This document shows positions 15,668-16,778 of a DNA stretch of 16,778 nucleotides, piece after piece; within the stretch, counting starts at the first letter, position 1, and each line of letters starts with the position of its first letter. Made by a program: the position numbers and the translations under genes. This DNA comes from Methylocystaceae bacterium (lineage in GTDB: Bacteria > Pseudomonadota > Alphaproteobacteria > Rhizobiales > Beijerinckiaceae): NCBI GenBank assembly GCA_003105285.1, contig PQAN01000414.1:2281-19058 (forward strand). Reading direction: 5' to 3'. The notes below the pieces were generated by a model. It had not been told where the DNA came from. It ran no database searches and was given only the letters and a program-made list of their open reading frames with translations.

Positions 15668-15700
15668 AGCCCGATATCCGGCGGAAAACGCGCGGTCCCT

Positions 15701-16778
15701 CTATTCTTGTCGCTTGCCGCCGCTGTCGGCCAATTGGTTGGAGAAATATTCGCCCGTCGTCTTGAACAGATGACACGCGCCTTCGTCGAGACGGAAGGTG
15801 AAAGCGACGCAGGCGTCGTCCGCTCGGCAGTTGTCCTCGCAGACGTCGGGGCCGTCGGATCGGACGGATTTATAGCCGGCGCCGGGGAACGCTTTTGAGG
15901 GGTAGCGCTCCATGGTGATCTCGCCGGCCGGCGCTTTCGGCATGCGCATATCCTCGCGCACGCCGCTCGACGAGCGAGGGTTCAGCTTGAAATCGCCGAT
16001 GGCCGATTTCAGATAGCAGACGCGATTCCATTTGTCGTAGGTGTAGGCCTTGCAGCTCTCCTTCTTGCGGCACGCTGCTATGCAGGCCTGCTGGTCGTAG
16101 TCGCGCAGCTTCGCGACCTTGTCGCTCACGATGTCGCGATTGTCGTAGACCCGATAGCTGGTGAGCTTCTGCGGCGCGGCGGCCGGGACCGATTTGCCGG
16201 GCTCGGCTTGGTTTTGGGCCGAGACATTGGCTTCGAGCGTCTTGACGATTTCGCGCGGCGGCGATTGCGTCGGACGCGCGAGCGGCGGCGAGGCGTCCGC
16301 CGCCGGGACGGACGCGGCGGCGGCCGGCGCCGGGACGGCGTCCTGCGGCTCTCTTTCGCGCAGGCGCGCCTGCACGCTCGCGCGCTCCGAGCGAAGAAGC
16401 TCGTCGATCGTCTCGTCCTTTCGGACGGCGAGCAGTTGCGCGACGACCTCGACCGGCGCCGCCTTCACGACGGCGGCGACGATCTCTTTTCGCTCTCGCG
16501 CGTCGGCGCTCGAAAGAAACGCGTCCGGCGCCGGGCGGACGGCGGGCGCGGACGGCTCGGGAGCGATCTCGCGCAGTCTGGCGCGCGCCGACGAAGGATC
16601 GAAAGCGACCGCCCGGGCGATCGTCCTGTCTTTGTCGGCCTCCAGCAAATCGTTCAGCACATTCTCGCGGGCCGTCTCGACGGCGACGGCGATGGCGTCG
16701 CGACTCTGCGTCTCGATGGTCGTGAGCGCCGAATCGAACCATTCGCGCGCTTCGCGCATTTGCGGCGGCTCTCGGCCG
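15701..16778 (-). CDS. PAN/Apple-domain protein with internal repeats, probably 5'-truncated by the window edge
   Basis: Function unknown. The frame stays open to the window edge. The first visible ATG (16759) gives 352 residues without a signal peptide, although PAN proteins are usually exported, so the true N-terminus probably lies outside. Residues about 21-68 and 91-139 are two diverged copies of a helical repeat sharing LL...KD.TI and a closing ARLRE..P. A Pro/Ala-rich linker (about 140-197) follows. Then come two PAN/Apple domains with cysteines at 226, 230, 236, 248 and at 307, 311, 317, 329, identical spacing of 4, 6 and 12. The domains include SCKAYTYD/RVCYLK and ACVAFTFR/GACHLF. PAN modules bind protein or carbohydrate in other proteins; any ligand here is a guess. 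It converges on lpxB and is not part of the lipid A operon. Confidence 0.75.
   Translation of the reverse strand, partial: GREPPQMREAREWFDSALTTIETQSRDAIAVAVETARENVLNDLLEADKDRTIARAVAFDPSSARARLREIAPEPSAPAVRPAPDAFLSSADARERKEIVAAVVKAAPVEVVAQLLAVRKDETIDELLRSERASVQARLREREPQDAVPAPAAAASVPAADASPPLARPTQSPPREIVKTLEANVSAQNQAEPGKSVPAAAPQKLTSYRVYDNRDIVSDKVAKLRDYDQQACIAACRKKESCKAYTYDKWNRVCYLKSAIGDFKLNPRSSSGVREDMRMPKAPAGEITMERYPSKAFPGAGYKSVRSDGPDVCEDNCRADDACVAFTFRLDEGACHLFKTTGEYFSNQLADSGGKRQE

Noticed and set aside
1..16778. tRNA or rRNA genes, CRISPR arrays, insertion sequences, phage or defence genes
   Set aside because: I saw no cloverleaf, no regularly spaced direct repeats, no transposase or integrase, and no recognisable defence module. 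The window is essentially core envelope genes.

Overview
The window is a GC-rich stretch of an alphaproteobacterial chromosome, most likely from the order Hyphomicrobiales (Rhizobiales). Grounds: the gene order pyrH-frr-uppS-cdsA-dxr-rseP-bamA-lpxD-fabZ-lpxA-lpxB is typical of that group; a hopanoid-associated epimerase gene (hpnA) lies next to it; and a palindrome after bamA begins like an intergenic repeat I remember from Rhizobiales genomes. A methanotroph such as Methylocystis or Methylosinus would fit, but the sequence does not prove it.

Layout. 1-136: leader with one weak promoter candidate. 137-1194: hpnA, broken by a frameshift near 611-628. 1300-1680: small secreted six-cysteine protein of unknown function. 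1668-2972: GT4-type glycosyltransferase overlapping the previous gene by 13 nt. 3128-3156: candidate promoter for the conserved block. 3196-8893: pyrH, frr, uppS, cdsA, dxr and rseP, all on the plus strand. 8914-9012: two hairpins ending in a convincing rho-independent terminator. 9013-9325: leader of bamA. 9326-11815: bamA, followed by two palindromes (11856-11892 terminator-like, 11916-11972). 12022-15667: lpxD, fabZ, lpxA and lpxB. 15701-16778, minus strand: a protein with two PAN/Apple domains, converging on lpxB and probably running off the window.

The genes form an envelope-biogenesis block. Dxr feeds isoprenoid precursors to UppS, which makes undecaprenyl diphosphate, the carrier lipid for peptidoglycan and O-antigen. 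CdsA makes CDP-diacylglycerol for phospholipids. LpxA, LpxD and LpxB make lipid A, with FabZ working on the acyl-ACP pool they draw from. BamA inserts outer-membrane proteins and RseP is the intramembrane protease of the envelope-stress pathway. PyrH and Frr link the block to nucleotide supply and ribosome recycling.

Most of this is ordinary core genome and I found no strong candidate for an unknown system. Points worth a second look are the hpnA frameshift, the missing lpxI between lpxA and lpxB, the lack of rpsB-tsf before pyrH, the structured gaps around bamA, and the repeat-containing PAN-domain protein.
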